Source: Chromatiales bacterium
GTDB lineage: Bacteria; Pseudomonadota; Gammaproteobacteria; UBA6429; Thiohalophilaceae
NCBI GenBank assembly: GCA_027032075.1
Contig: JALVOC010000089.1
Location: 434,001 to 498,000, forward strand
Length of the DNA stretch: 64,000 nt
Reading direction: 5' to 3'
This document shows, piece after piece, positions 55,698-64,000 of this stretch. The notes beneath the pieces were generated by a model, which had not been told where the DNA came from, did not search any database, and saw nothing but the letters and a program-made list of their open reading frames with translations. The first letter of the stretch is position 1. Each line of letters starts with the position of its first letter. The translations under genes and the position numbers were made by a program.

Positions 55698-57007
55698 GGT
55701 CTGCTCTCCCAACTGCGTTGGTTGAAACTGTAACTCAGACGCATGGCGAGACGATATTCATTTTCCAGGCGGCTGTTCCAGATACCACTCAGCAGTGCGG
55801 AGAAAAACAAGCCCGATGGCAATGCGTCAATGCGAAGAATTCGTTGCAGGCGGGCTTCAAAACCAACGGCACGATTGTCTCCCATCAAGTGTTTCTGCGA
55901 GTATTGCAACACACCTCCCAGCACGGCGCGCATGTTTGCCGTCAACGGCTTGCCGGCCTCAACATAAAAACTGCTTGTGTGATCCCGGGAGAGGGAAAGG
56001 TGATCGAGTTGTGCCTCGAGGTGCATGCCACGATCATCGTGATGACGCCAGCCAATCGCACCGCCATAACCATCGTCCCCCGCCTCACGGACCACATGCC
56101 GCCCGCTCAAGGACCAGTCGTCTTTACTGTCGGTGTTGAATTGATAACCGGCCTTGAACTGTGTCTGACGGTCACGTCCATAGAGGGAATAGAACCTGTC
56201 CCGAAAGGTGAGCATTTCCGTGCCGGGCTCGAAGGTCTCATAATCGAGTCGTAATCTGGCATTGCTGTCAAGTTCGCCCCGAAGATTGACTTGAAATACC
56301 TTCCACAGTGCTTCATCGGGCAGATAGGTTCCCGCCAATGAAAAAGTGAAGGGATCAGACGGTTCGGTTTTCCGCCTGGGCAAGCTGCCAGACACACCAT
56401 GCCATTTGCCTCTCAACCCCAGATTCAACCGCTTGCTGCTCACTCCCTGTTTAAAAACCTGCCATCCGATCCGACCGTCCAACGCAAGCTTTCCGAGGCT
56501 TTGCTCGCGCAGGTAAAGATCAAAACCGGAGAGGTTGTCAGCATCCACAGGGCGTAATGCCTCGATACGGTGCGGTTTGCCGCTGTACGCCATCAAGGTT
56601 GTTACTGCGCCATTGAATTTGAAACGCACACCGTCAAGGCTGTAAAAACCAAGCGCATCGGCCTGTTGAAAACGGCCCAGGGTTATATTGTCGCCGCTGT
56701 CACTCAGTGCCTTTTGCAGATAGAGCTGATAGAACTGTGCCTCGTTCACCCCATCCTTCTGCCGTAACGCAAGACTTAAACCACTTCGCAAACCGGACAC
56801 TGGTTGGTCATAGATAATTTCAAGCCACTCTTCAAATTCGGCTTTTGTCCGAATTTCCCGGTTATCCAGTCCAGCCAGCAGATCGAAACGTCCTGACAAC
56901 CCTGCATGACAAATTTGTGTCATCAACATCAGAAGCACCACAAAAAGTGAAGCAAAAAACATCCACCCTTGTTGCACTAACTTGCCGTTCCGGATACCAC
57001 AGCACAT
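55694..57007 (-). CDS. outer-membrane beta-barrel of a putative porin-cytochrome complex
   Basis: A 437-residue protein with signal sequence WMFFASLFVVLLMLMTQICHA. The body is made of alternating strands with aromatic girdles (SLSGRHVVREAGDDGYGGAIGWRHHDDRGMHLEAQLDH) and ends MRLSYSFN, with further strands to a final RP. I keep the ATG at 57007; an internal ATG at 56962 right after AAGGG is a good alternative. No heme motif is present. It is translationally coupled to a heptaheme cytochrome and followed by an octaheme lipoprotein, the arrangement of porin-cytochrome conduits. Confidence 0.8.
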   Translation of the reverse strand: MCCGIRNGKLVQQGWMFFASLFVVLLMLMTQICHAGLSGRFDLLAGLDNREIRTKAEFEEWLEIIYDQPVSGLRSGLSLALRQKDGVNEAQFYQLYLQKALSDSGDNITLGRFQQADALGFYSLDGVRFKFNGAVTTLMAYSGKPHRIEALRPVDADNLSGFDLYLREQSLGKLALDGRIGWQVFKQGVSSKRLNLGLRGKWHGVSGSLPRRKTEPSDPFTFSLAGTYLPDEALWKVFQVNLRGELDSNARLRLDYETFEPGTEMLTFRDRFYSLYGRDRQTQFKAGYQFNTDSKDDWSLSGRHVVREAGDDGYGGAIGWRHHDDRGMHLEAQLDHLSLSRDHTSSFYVEAGKPLTANMRAVLGGVLQYSQKHLMGDNRAVGFEARLQRILRIDALPSGLFFSALLSGIWNSRLENEYRLAMRLSYSFNQRSWESRP

Positions 57008-57161
57008 ACCTGATTATCTTGCGCACGAAACACAGCACACGTCTGCATTTCTATCTTCGCACCTTGTTTCTCTCCTCAGCGGGAGAAGCTCCTTCACCTT
57101 CCGGGATGGTCTGGATGAAGGAATAAAAACCAGGCATGTATAGCAGGATTCGAATCACTTT

Positions 57162-57392
57162 CTATACCGGCTTGTTGTGATTGCCATAAAAATCGTCGCC
57201 CTGTCTTTTTTTATGCAGTGCCCAGGCCACAATAGAGACAAGCGCAACTACACAACCACCGCAGGTGGAGCAACGTCCTGTTTTTGTCACCGTACAGTTG
57301 GAGGAAATAACGATATGGCTCACCGCAAATCCCGCACCAGCAAGCCAGGGGAACAGCTTCTCATTACGTTTCAACCAATTCGCCCGTTTCAT
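57162..57392 (-). CDS. small membrane protein with CXXCXXC cluster
   Basis: A 76-residue protein with two hydrophobic segments (FPWLAGAGFAVSHIVIS and CVVALVSIVAWAL). Between them lies SNCTVTKTGRCSTCGGC, with four cysteines, a possible metal or Fe-S site. It starts 53 bp after the octaheme cytochrome gene. I do not recognise the family; it might assist maturation of the cytochromes or anchor a metal centre. Confidence 0.6.
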   Translation of the reverse strand: MKRANWLKRNEKLFPWLAGAGFAVSHIVISSNCTVTKTGRCSTCGGCVVALVSIVAWALHKKRQGDDFYGNHNKPV

Positions 57393-57445
57393 TTTTAGAC
57401 AACCTTGCTTGAATATTGTGGCGCAAAAATATCAGGCAGGGAGCG

Positions 57446-60331
57446 CTAAGCGCTCCCGCTGATATTTGAGTGCCTGTTATGATTTCCCGTGCGCCGCCTC
57501 CATAAATAGAGACCACTGATGGCGAGCAACAACGGCAGTAACGGATCAAAAGGAGCATTTCTGTGCAAGGTACAACCACCCGCAGCACTGTCGTCAGCTC
57601 CGCTGCTTGAATCATCGTTCTGCGCGGCATTGACAATCGCATAATGGCTGAAATGATCTGTCCTGAAGACAAGGTAACCTTTTACACCGTCGTTTTGTGG
57701 TTTTATCATCACAACATCATCCGCTGCGACCAGAGACCAGTTGGAACCGTCGCTAGAGTAGATCACCTTGACTTCATCGGGATTGGCGTTATCCCCGTCA
57801 TATGGCAGTTTTACCAATACCCGGTTACCGCCGAAATTATCCACAACATCACTGTTGCTGTCCCTTGCTTCCAGGGAGAACACGTCAGACAACAGATCAC
57901 CCAGTCCTGCATTACTTGCAGAGGTGGTGACATCGTCCCCGCCGATGGCGACTTGCACACGATAGCTAGGGAACAACAACTCTGTCTGTCCGTTGACTTC
58001 AGACAGCATGGCGACGGCACGTATATTGGCGTTGCCGTGATTCGATCTGAAGAGAAAAACCTCACCCGTGGTGAAGAGTGCTTTCAGGATCTCGGCATCT
58101 GCGGTATCAGTCACTCCGGATGCGTCCACACCTGCGCTGGTCGTCATGCGTCTTAAAATTCCGGCCGCAACATCAGCGGATGCGGATTTCAGAATGCTCA
58201 TGGAGGGATCCATGCTGGTGGCATAAAGAATGTCCGCCGCATTTTCAGTCACGACACCTGCATCGTCCACCTGCATATAGGGCAGATCGAGTTCCACCAC
58301 TCCCTCCGTGATCAAACGGGGATCAACCAGTGTGGTAACGGTTTTGACGTTATTCTCTCCCAACAAGCCATCCGGTGATAGCAGGGAACTGAACGAACCA
58401 TCCTGCTTACGTTCATGACACTCCTCGCACTGTACCGAGGAGACCGCCGGCCGGGTATTGTGTGACAGCAGGTAGGCATTGACCTCGGTCCAGACCAGCA
58501 CAGTGTCGGCGTTTTGCACACCCTTCATGCTAAGCACCTTGTCGTAGGCACGTTTCAGGGCAATAAAGCCGGTATAGCTGTCCGGATCACCAAAACGCCA
58601 ACTGCCGTGAGAAAAACGCGCACTCACCCGCGCCAGTTCTTCGCCTGTTTCCGGATCTACAATGATGCCGTAGGTTTCTGTATCCGTTTCGACCAGGCGG
58701 AATACACTGTTACGTTCGGTTTTATTCAGCACGCGGCCACTGTTTTTATCTTTCCAGTAGTAACGTGGCTTGATTTTGAATGGCGTGATTTTCAGCGAGC
58801 CATCCTCACCTTCCCGATAGCGGTAAAGAGAGGTTATCGGATTGCCTCGGTACATCTTGCCGTTAATGTGACAAGCCTGACAACTTACCGTATCAAGATG
58901 GGTCTGGGTAATGCGCGTCAGGGTATCCCGCGGATAACCGGCCAAGTCACCACTGGCTTTCCAGCGCTCGAGGTGTGCACTGAGCATATCGGCATGGCCC
59001 GAAGGAATGGCAGGGTTAGCTGCATCGTTATGACAATACTCACATGATTTTGCACCGGGCACGTAATCCAGATCATTACGCACATCCATATCGGAATTAC
59101 CCTTGAGGAAGTTGTGATTGGCATTCAGATCCACATTATCGGAGGGACGGTTATAATAGTTGCGTGCATGACAGGCGTTACAGTTCTCAATCGCGCGCGC
59201 TTCACCGTTGGCTTCCGTCCAGACCTTACCCTTGTGTACATCGTCCTTGTAATCCTCAATCAGTACACCGTCTTCATCATAAACCGCTTCAGCACCCTCA
59301 CCAAAACCGTAAAAACCGCGCCGTCCGTTACTGGTGCGATGACACATCATGCAATTGTCGTTATCGGGAAAACGCAGCATCGGCAGCGTAACCTTACGGT
59401 TGGCATCAAACGCTGCGGCATTCCACTTCGGTATTGGCAGGCCGTCAGCATCCAGTTGCAATATGTTGTCAGCCGTGAGGTCACGCTGGAAACCATCAAG
59501 TACTGCCTGATCTGCTGTTGTATCCGCGGTAAGGTTAAGATTGAGGTAGCCGAGGATGGCACTGTTGGCATAACGGAAGAAACCGCCACGGATCAGCTCG
59601 TCCCTGCGGACATATTTGAACAGACTAAGGGGATCCGTCACGGGCACACCACGGCTTGTCACTACAGGCTGATCACCGAAAGCCTTAAGTGCGTTGAAAT
59701 CAACATGACACATGAGGCAGTCGTTCTCCACCACCCCGCTCTTTTGCCAATTCCACTGTGCGATGGTATCAGCTGATGCTTTTTGATTGTTCTCATCGGT
59801 GCCACGGTTGTAATAATCACCATCGAGTGCCGGAACCGATGCAGGATCCACCTCGTCATAACGGCGGCCGTTGCGATCTTTCTCCATCCAGCCGCCACCA
59901 GTGTGACAGGAGGCACAGCGTTGCACCCAGCCTGGCGTACCCAGATCGGCAAAGTCATCTTCGCTGGCATTGGTCTTCTTCGCCAGGCGCTCAGGATTAT
60001 TCCCTCCCATGCAATTGTAACCGCCGAAATAACCCGGAGACACCAACGGCGGCAAGCCTCGCAAAATGCCAAAATCATCCCGCGCTTCATCGCGTCCTGT
60101 TTCAATGTGAAAAGCGTGGGTGATGGAATCATAATCGTGACAGCCACCGGTACCACAAGTCATTTTCGAGCTGTAGGGTTTGCCACTGTCGAGCACATGA
60201 TCACCCGCCTCGTCCAATAACGGAATCGCAGGATGCAAGCGCGCCCCATCCATCTCTGATGCCTGCGCAACCGTGAATGACATTGCCAAAACCGGCAGTA
60301 ACACCAATCCTTTCACGCTGATGAATCGCAT
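57446..60331 (-). CDS. octaheme cytochrome (tetrathionate-reductase-like) with JDVT-CTERM-like anchor
   Basis: A 961-residue exported protein; the ATG at 60331 follows GGGGAG and gives a signal peptide ending near AQAS. Eight heme sites: CGTGGCH (CX4CH), then CASCH, CLMCH, CMMCH, CNACH, CEYCH, CQACH, CEECH, all within residues 50-600. The large size and spacing recall octaheme tetrathionate reductase-type cytochromes, but identity is not certain. The tail is a beta-rich domain, and then a GGC, a FDPLLPLLLAISGLYL helix and RRR, the pattern of JDVT-CTERM sorting signals. It follows the ferredoxin gene and leads the porin-cytochrome genes. Confidence 0.87.
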   Translation of the reverse strand: MRFISVKGLVLLPVLAMSFTVAQASEMDGARLHPAIPLLDEAGDHVLDSGKPYSSKMTCGTGGCHDYDSITHAFHIETGRDEARDDFGILRGLPPLVSPGYFGGYNCMGGNNPERLAKKTNASEDDFADLGTPGWVQRCASCHTGGGWMEKDRNGRRYDEVDPASVPALDGDYYNRGTDENNQKASADTIAQWNWQKSGVVENDCLMCHVDFNALKAFGDQPVVTSRGVPVTDPLSLFKYVRRDELIRGGFFRYANSAILGYLNLNLTADTTADQAVLDGFQRDLTADNILQLDADGLPIPKWNAAAFDANRKVTLPMLRFPDNDNCMMCHRTSNGRRGFYGFGEGAEAVYDEDGVLIEDYKDDVHKGKVWTEANGEARAIENCNACHARNYYNRPSDNVDLNANHNFLKGNSDMDVRNDLDYVPGAKSCEYCHNDAANPAIPSGHADMLSAHLERWKASGDLAGYPRDTLTRITQTHLDTVSCQACHINGKMYRGNPITSLYRYREGEDGSLKITPFKIKPRYYWKDKNSGRVLNKTERNSVFRLVETDTETYGIIVDPETGEELARVSARFSHGSWRFGDPDSYTGFIALKRAYDKVLSMKGVQNADTVLVWTEVNAYLLSHNTRPAVSSVQCEECHERKQDGSFSSLLSPDGLLGENNVKTVTTLVDPRLITEGVVELDLPYMQVDDAGVVTENAADILYATSMDPSMSILKSASADVAAGILRRMTTSAGVDASGVTDTADAEILKALFTTGEVFLFRSNHGNANIRAVAMLSEVNGQTELLFPSYRVQVAIGGDDVTTSASNAGLGDLLSDVFSLEARDSNSDVVDNFGGNRVLVKLPYDGDNANPDEVKVIYSSDGSNWSLVAADDVVMIKPQNDGVKGYLVFRTDHFSHYAIVNAAQNDDSSSGADDSAAGGCTLHRNAPFDPLLPLLLAISGLYLWRRRTGNHNRHSNISGSA

Positions 60332-60399
60332 TTTATTTTCTCCCCACACATGTATATCAAGAAAGAATCAATTTCGTTTTGCTTGCTGTAGGTAAAGCG

Positions 60400-60666
<267 letters not shown>

Positions 60667-60739
60667 TTATCGGTTTTGTGTGGTTAATATCTCACCTCTT
60701 TACTGAGACGTACTCTAACTGTGTGTACCTGAGACGAAA

Positions 60740-60770
60740 AGCGACATAGTGTCGCGCGACATTCTGCCGC
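60740..60770. promoter_or_regulatory. tandem RegA/RegR-type binding boxes
   Basis: CGCGACATTCTGCCGC (60755-60770) fits the recalled RegR consensus GNG(A/G)C(A/G)TTNNGNCGC without mismatch after the free first base. AGCGACATAGTGTCGC (60740-60755) has one mismatch and includes the palindrome GCGACA-TAG-TGTCGC. The boxes share one base and lie between the ferredoxin (-) and the antiporter gene (+), so either or both could be regulated. The rest of 60655-60981 holds no gene. Confidence 0.6.
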
Positions 60771-60981
60771 ACCTGCCTGGCGAAACCTGAAATGAAGCGA
60801 TGTGGAAAACCGTAATTGATGGCAGTCGAAACAAGAGTGGGGAAATAAACGGATGAGATATTTTGTGTACTGTAATCTGCACATTTGCAGCACTAAAGCG
60901 GCTGCCGGCCGCCCTCGTTCCATGCTTTTTCAGGGCAGGATTCACTCCTGCAAAGCGCCACCCTGTGCTAGCCTTTACTAT

Positions 60982-62955
60982 ATGGACTACGGCTATTTGA
61001 ACGACATCCTGATCCTCTTTGCAGCGGCCGTTACCGTGGTGGTGGCCTTGCTCCGCCTGCATTTGCCACCCATACTCGGTTATCTGCTTATCGGCGTATT
61101 GATGGGACCGCACGGCCTGGCGGTGATTGCAGATACCGAACATACCCGCGCATTTGCCGAATTCGGCATCGTCTTCCTGCTTTTCACCATTGGCCTGGAA
61201 TTCTCCCTGCCCCTGCTGATCCGCATGAAGGGCGCCGTTTTGGGACTCGGCGGTCTGCAGGTTATCTTGAGCACCGCAATCACCGCCAGTATCGCCATGT
61301 ATTTTGGCCTGTCGCTGGAAGTCGCACTGGTAGTCGGTGGTGTGGTTGCCATGTCATCCACGGCATTGGTTACCCGGCAATTAACCGAACAGGTCGAACT
61401 GCATTCCCGCCATGGCAGGAACGCCGTCGGCATTCTGCTGTTTCAGGATGTCATGGTGATCCCTTTTCTGATCCTCGTCTCCAGCCTCACTTCCCCCTCA
61501 GAAAAAACCACAATCGTCGCCGTGTTCAGCGCTTTAGGTGAAGGCTTGTTCGCCCTGGTGGTGATTCTGGCTCTGGGACGCTGGTTCCTGCGACCGTTGT
61601 TCCGCGGTATTTCCCGCTTCCGATCCACAGAGTTGTTCACCTTGACTGCCTTGCTGGTTATTCTCGGGGCGGCCTGGCTTACTCATAAAATGGGGCTCTC
61701 GCTGGCACTGGGAGCATTCGTTGCTGGCATGATGCTGGGTGAAACCGAGTACCGCCACCAGCTGGAAGCGGAAATCCGCCCCTTTCGCGATGTGCTTCTG
61801 GGACTTTTCTTTATCACCGTCGGCATGTTACTCAATGTCCACCTACTGCCTGAAATATGGACAGGGATCCTGCTGCTGCTCGCAATTCTGATCCTGTTTA
61901 AACTGCTGCTGGTAACCGGGCTCTGCCGCCTGGCAGGGTGGGACAGTGCCGTGGCGTTGCGCACCGGCCTGGTGCTGGCCCATGGCGGTGAATTCGGGTT
62001 TGCCATCCTGGCACTGGCGCTTGGCACCAATCTGCTCCAGCCGGAATATGGACAAGTGATCCTGGCCGCATTGCTTTTCAGCATGGGGCTGGCGCCTCTG
62101 ATCATCCGCTTCAATAAACAACTTACCGCCATCATCTTGCCCACCGCCTCGAGCCGGAGTCCAAAAGTGATGGAGGATCAGATTGCCGACACTGCCCGGG
62201 ATCTCAGCGGCCATGTGATCATTTGTGGTTTTGGCCGGGTGGGCCAGAACATCGCCCGGTTTCTCGAGGATGAAAACATCCCGTTTGTAGCGCTGGAGCT
62301 GGATCCCGTGCTGGTGCAAAACGCCGTCAAGGCAAAGGAACCCGTAACCTACGGAGACGCTGCGAACTTTGACCTTCTGAAAGCCGCCGGTTTGACCCGC
62401 GCAGCGGCCCTGGTGATCAGCATCGACGATGTGAAAACCTCCCTCAAGATCCTGCACGAAGTACGCCAGATCAACGCCGAGCTTCCTATCCTGGTACGCA
62501 CGCCCGATGATTCCCAACTCGATCGTTTGCTGCAAGCCGGCGCAACTGAAGTCATTCCAGAAACCATGGAAGCCAGCCTGATGCTTTCCTCCCACCTGCT
62601 GCTGATGCTCAAAGTACCGGTCTCGCGGGTGTTTTACAAAATGCGCCAGGTACGAAAAGACCGTTACGCACTGCTGCGGCGTCTTTTCCCTGGCGAGGAA
62701 ACCGTGGTGGCTGGTCCGGACTATGGTCTGGAACAGCTTCGTGCAGTTGAATTACCGGAAAATGCATGGGCGGTAAAACGCCGTATTGACGAACTGGAAC
62801 TGGAAGATCTCGACGTCACCGTAACGGCCATGCAACGGCAACGGCAGCGGATCCCCAACCCCGCTCCCACTACACAACTGCTCGCGGGTGACACCCTGAT
62901 ACTCTTCGGCTCCCCATCCGCATTGGAGCAGGCAGAAATAAAGCTGCTGCGTTGA
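60982..62955 (+). CDS. CPA2-family cation/proton antiporter with TrkA-N domain (KefB/YbaL-like)
   Basis: A 657-residue transporter. Residues 1-385 form about 12 membrane helices of the Na+/H+ exchanger fold (ILGYLLIGVLMGPHGL, FLLFTIGLEFSL, and LVLAHGGEFGFAILAL). Residues 415-540 form a TrkA-N (RCK) domain with VIICGFGRVGQNIARFL, the NAD(H)-binding GxGxxG, and ALELDPV. The last 90 residues form a TrkA-C-like domain. Such proteins exchange K+ or Na+ for H+ under nucleotide control. I moved the start from 60853 to the ATG at 60982, where the transporter domain begins. It is divergent from the cytochrome locus. Confidence 0.92.
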   Translation: MDYGYLNDILILFAAAVTVVVALLRLHLPPILGYLLIGVLMGPHGLAVIADTEHTRAFAEFGIVFLLFTIGLEFSLPLLIRMKGAVLGLGGLQVILSTAITASIAMYFGLSLEVALVVGGVVAMSSTALVTRQLTEQVELHSRHGRNAVGILLFQDVMVIPFLILVSSLTSPSEKTTIVAVFSALGEGLFALVVILALGRWFLRPLFRGISRFRSTELFTLTALLVILGAAWLTHKMGLSLALGAFVAGMMLGETEYRHQLEAEIRPFRDVLLGLFFITVGMLLNVHLLPEIWTGILLLLAILILFKLLLVTGLCRLAGWDSAVALRTGLVLAHGGEFGFAILALALGTNLLQPEYGQVILAALLFSMGLAPLIIRFNKQLTAIILPTASSRSPKVMEDQIADTARDLSGHVIICGFGRVGQNIARFLEDENIPFVALELDPVLVQNAVKAKEPVTYGDAANFDLLKAAGLTRAAALVISIDDVKTSLKILHEVRQINAELPILVRTPDDSQLDRLLQAGATEVIPETMEASLMLSSHLLLMLKVPVSRVFYKMRQVRKDRYALLRRLFPGEETVVAGPDYGLEQLRAVELPENAWAVKRRIDELELEDLDVTVTAMQRQRQRIPNPAPTTQLLAGDTLILFGSPSALEQAEIKLLR

Positions 62956-63137
62956 TGCTACAGTTTTAACGGGCAAGACCCGGTATGTATATGCGTTCCA
63001 GAGATACCTCCATGTGATTCACGGAACATCAGAGACAGGGGCTTTTAGAGGTACACCCGTCGTTTGCTATTTTGATGCCGTAATTTGGCATTCTGTTTTG
63101 CTAGAGCGTTTCACCACTGAATGTGTTTGCGATTTGC

Positions 63138-64000
63138 TCACTTTACTGCTTTAAACCGTTTTAATGGTGGTTTCAGGAGCTCCTTGGGAATCTTTTTCTT
63201 TGGATTATAAAATCGACTGGTGACAGAGAACCCTTCATCAGGTTTATCTGCGCGATTCTGATCGGTACCAAAAACTTCTTTTGAGCCGAACCGAAGCGTG
63301 ATTGTGCCATCCTCATTAGGAATGGTATTGTGATTATTGAGAGTACTATTATTGCTTTTGATATAGCCATCAAGTCCATAGACCTGATATGACCAGAAAC
63401 CACCACGGTCATAATCGACCGGCGGTTGCTGAATGGTGACAATGGCTCCATCTTTACCGAAGTCCTTTATATCCGGCGTGGTACCATAGGTTGCATAGCG
63501 CTCCAATTGCCCGCCCCAGCCGACGGCGGAATAGAAATTGTGATGAAACTGCTCGGTTTTTCCGCGTTCGTTATATCCTTTGCTCGTACCTTCGGCAACA
63601 ATTTTTTCCAAATAAGGAACATAGGACTGCTGCTTCTCCCGAACCTTCTTCATATCCCAGTTGCGCGATTTCCAGGTATCATGAGAACCTTGTTTGTTTA
63701 CAACAACTTTGTCCTGGAGGCGATTGGCCAGTTTGTCACCTTCAGGAGTTGCATCTGTCTGTGTGCGCAAAAGAATGTAAACGAAATCTGTTACGGCTCT
63801 TGCAGGGGATATGCGGATAGTCCGGGGCTTGTCCGGGTATGCCTGGTAGGTGCCGATGTCTCCTGTTTTGTCATAATCTTCTTCCCGAACAATGTACGTG
63901 TCGTTATCGATAACCAAAGCGCTCATGTACACATCACCAGACGGGGGCAAGGTGAATTCCAGACCACCTTTCACATCAAAAACACCCCAGGAGTAGAGAG
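63138..64000 (-). CDS. DUF1254/DUF1214 family protein, 5'-truncated by the window
   Basis: The C-terminal 287 residues of a larger protein. The frame is open to the right edge, where it reads LYSWGVFDVKGGLEFTLP, typical of DUF1254. The DUF1214 part follows at about 63140-63450 (GGFWSYQVYGLDGYI and TITLRFGS). These proteins are usually exported and 400-500 residues long; their function is unknown. No partner gene is visible. The 182 bp between its stop and the antiporter holds no gene. Confidence 0.85.
   Translation of the reverse strand, partial: LYSWGVFDVKGGLEFTLPPSGDVYMSALVIDNDTYIVREEDYDKTGDIGTYQAYPDKPRTIRISPARAVTDFVYILLRTQTDATPEGDKLANRLQDKVVVNKQGSHDTWKSRNWDMKKVREKQQSYVPYLEKIVAEGTSKGYNERGKTEQFHHNFYSAVGWGGQLERYATYGTTPDIKDFGKDGAIVTIQQPPVDYDRGGFWSYQVYGLDGYIKSNNSTLNNHNTIPNEDGTITLRFGSKEVFGTDQNRADKPDEGFSVTSRFYNPKKKIPKELLKPPLKRFKAVK

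Noticed and set aside
60853-60981. N-terminal extension of the antiporter
   Set aside because: The 43 residues before MDYGYLND do not resemble the transporter and would span the likely promoter region.

Overview
The window reads as part of a gammaproteobacterial chromosome. The left edge carries the holB - PilZ gene - tatD run found in many Gammaproteobacteria, followed by a full aerobic beta-oxidation operon. The right half is an unusually heme-rich electron-transfer locus with a RegBA/PrrBA-type redox two-component system, which suggests a respiratory generalist or chemolithotroph able to pass electrons across its outer membrane. The lineage below class level is inference.

Layout. 1-1942 (+): end of holB, a PilZ protein, tatD. 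1972-10811 (-): papain-like amidase, FadE, FadI, FadJ, acyl-CoA ligase, thioesterase (transcribed in that order). 11043-12975 (-): class V aminotransferase and a small conserved protein. 13061-19217 (-): an N-type (atpDC-I-BEFAG) F-ATPase operon with a fused b/delta subunit, no separate delta gene, no visible atpR, and a c subunit that lacks two usual Na+ ligands. 19847-22530: an ARPP-1-like gene and, divergent from it, a CARF/RtcR-like sigma-54 activator, with a textbook -24/-12 promoter between them. 22550-36600 (-): a defence island holding a GmrSD-like nuclease, a DUF3696 ATPase and a MIT_C/PLD-like protein in one operon, a Schlafen/AlbA_2 protein, and type I restriction-modification genes hsdS, hsdM and hsdR. 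A family of palindromic repeats is scattered through the island, flanks a GxxExxY gene and intrudes into hsdM and hsdR. 36927-38152: a decayed higBA module and a small fibronectin-type lipoprotein. 38368-40273: a two-domain methyltransferase with a CmoA-like C-terminal half, and a SET-domain protein. 40338-40479: a 124-bp MITE-like element with a 9-bp target duplication.

40655-60654 (-) is the most striking part: seventeen genes in one direction, eight of them multiheme c-type cytochromes with 54 heme-attachment motifs in total. From its promoter side it holds a ferredoxin, an octaheme cytochrome with a JDVT-CTERM-like tail, a small cysteine-rich membrane protein, an outer-membrane beta-barrel, 7-, 8- and 6-heme cytochromes, a NapH-like ferredoxin fused to a multiheme domain, a triheme protein, an NHL-propeller/dodecaheme fusion, a methionine-rich lipoprotein, a second barrel, two thioredoxin-like proteins around a diheme cytochrome, and finally regB/regA. 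Two adjoining RegA/RegR-type boxes lie upstream of the ferredoxin, and a one-mismatch box lies upstream of regB, so the locus may be controlled by the redox sensor it carries. I read it as an inner-membrane to outer-membrane electron conduit of porin-cytochrome type; substrate and direction are unknown.

60982-64000: a KefB-type cation/proton antiporter (+) and the 3' part of a DUF1254/DUF1214 gene (-). I saw no rRNA, tRNA or CRISPR array.
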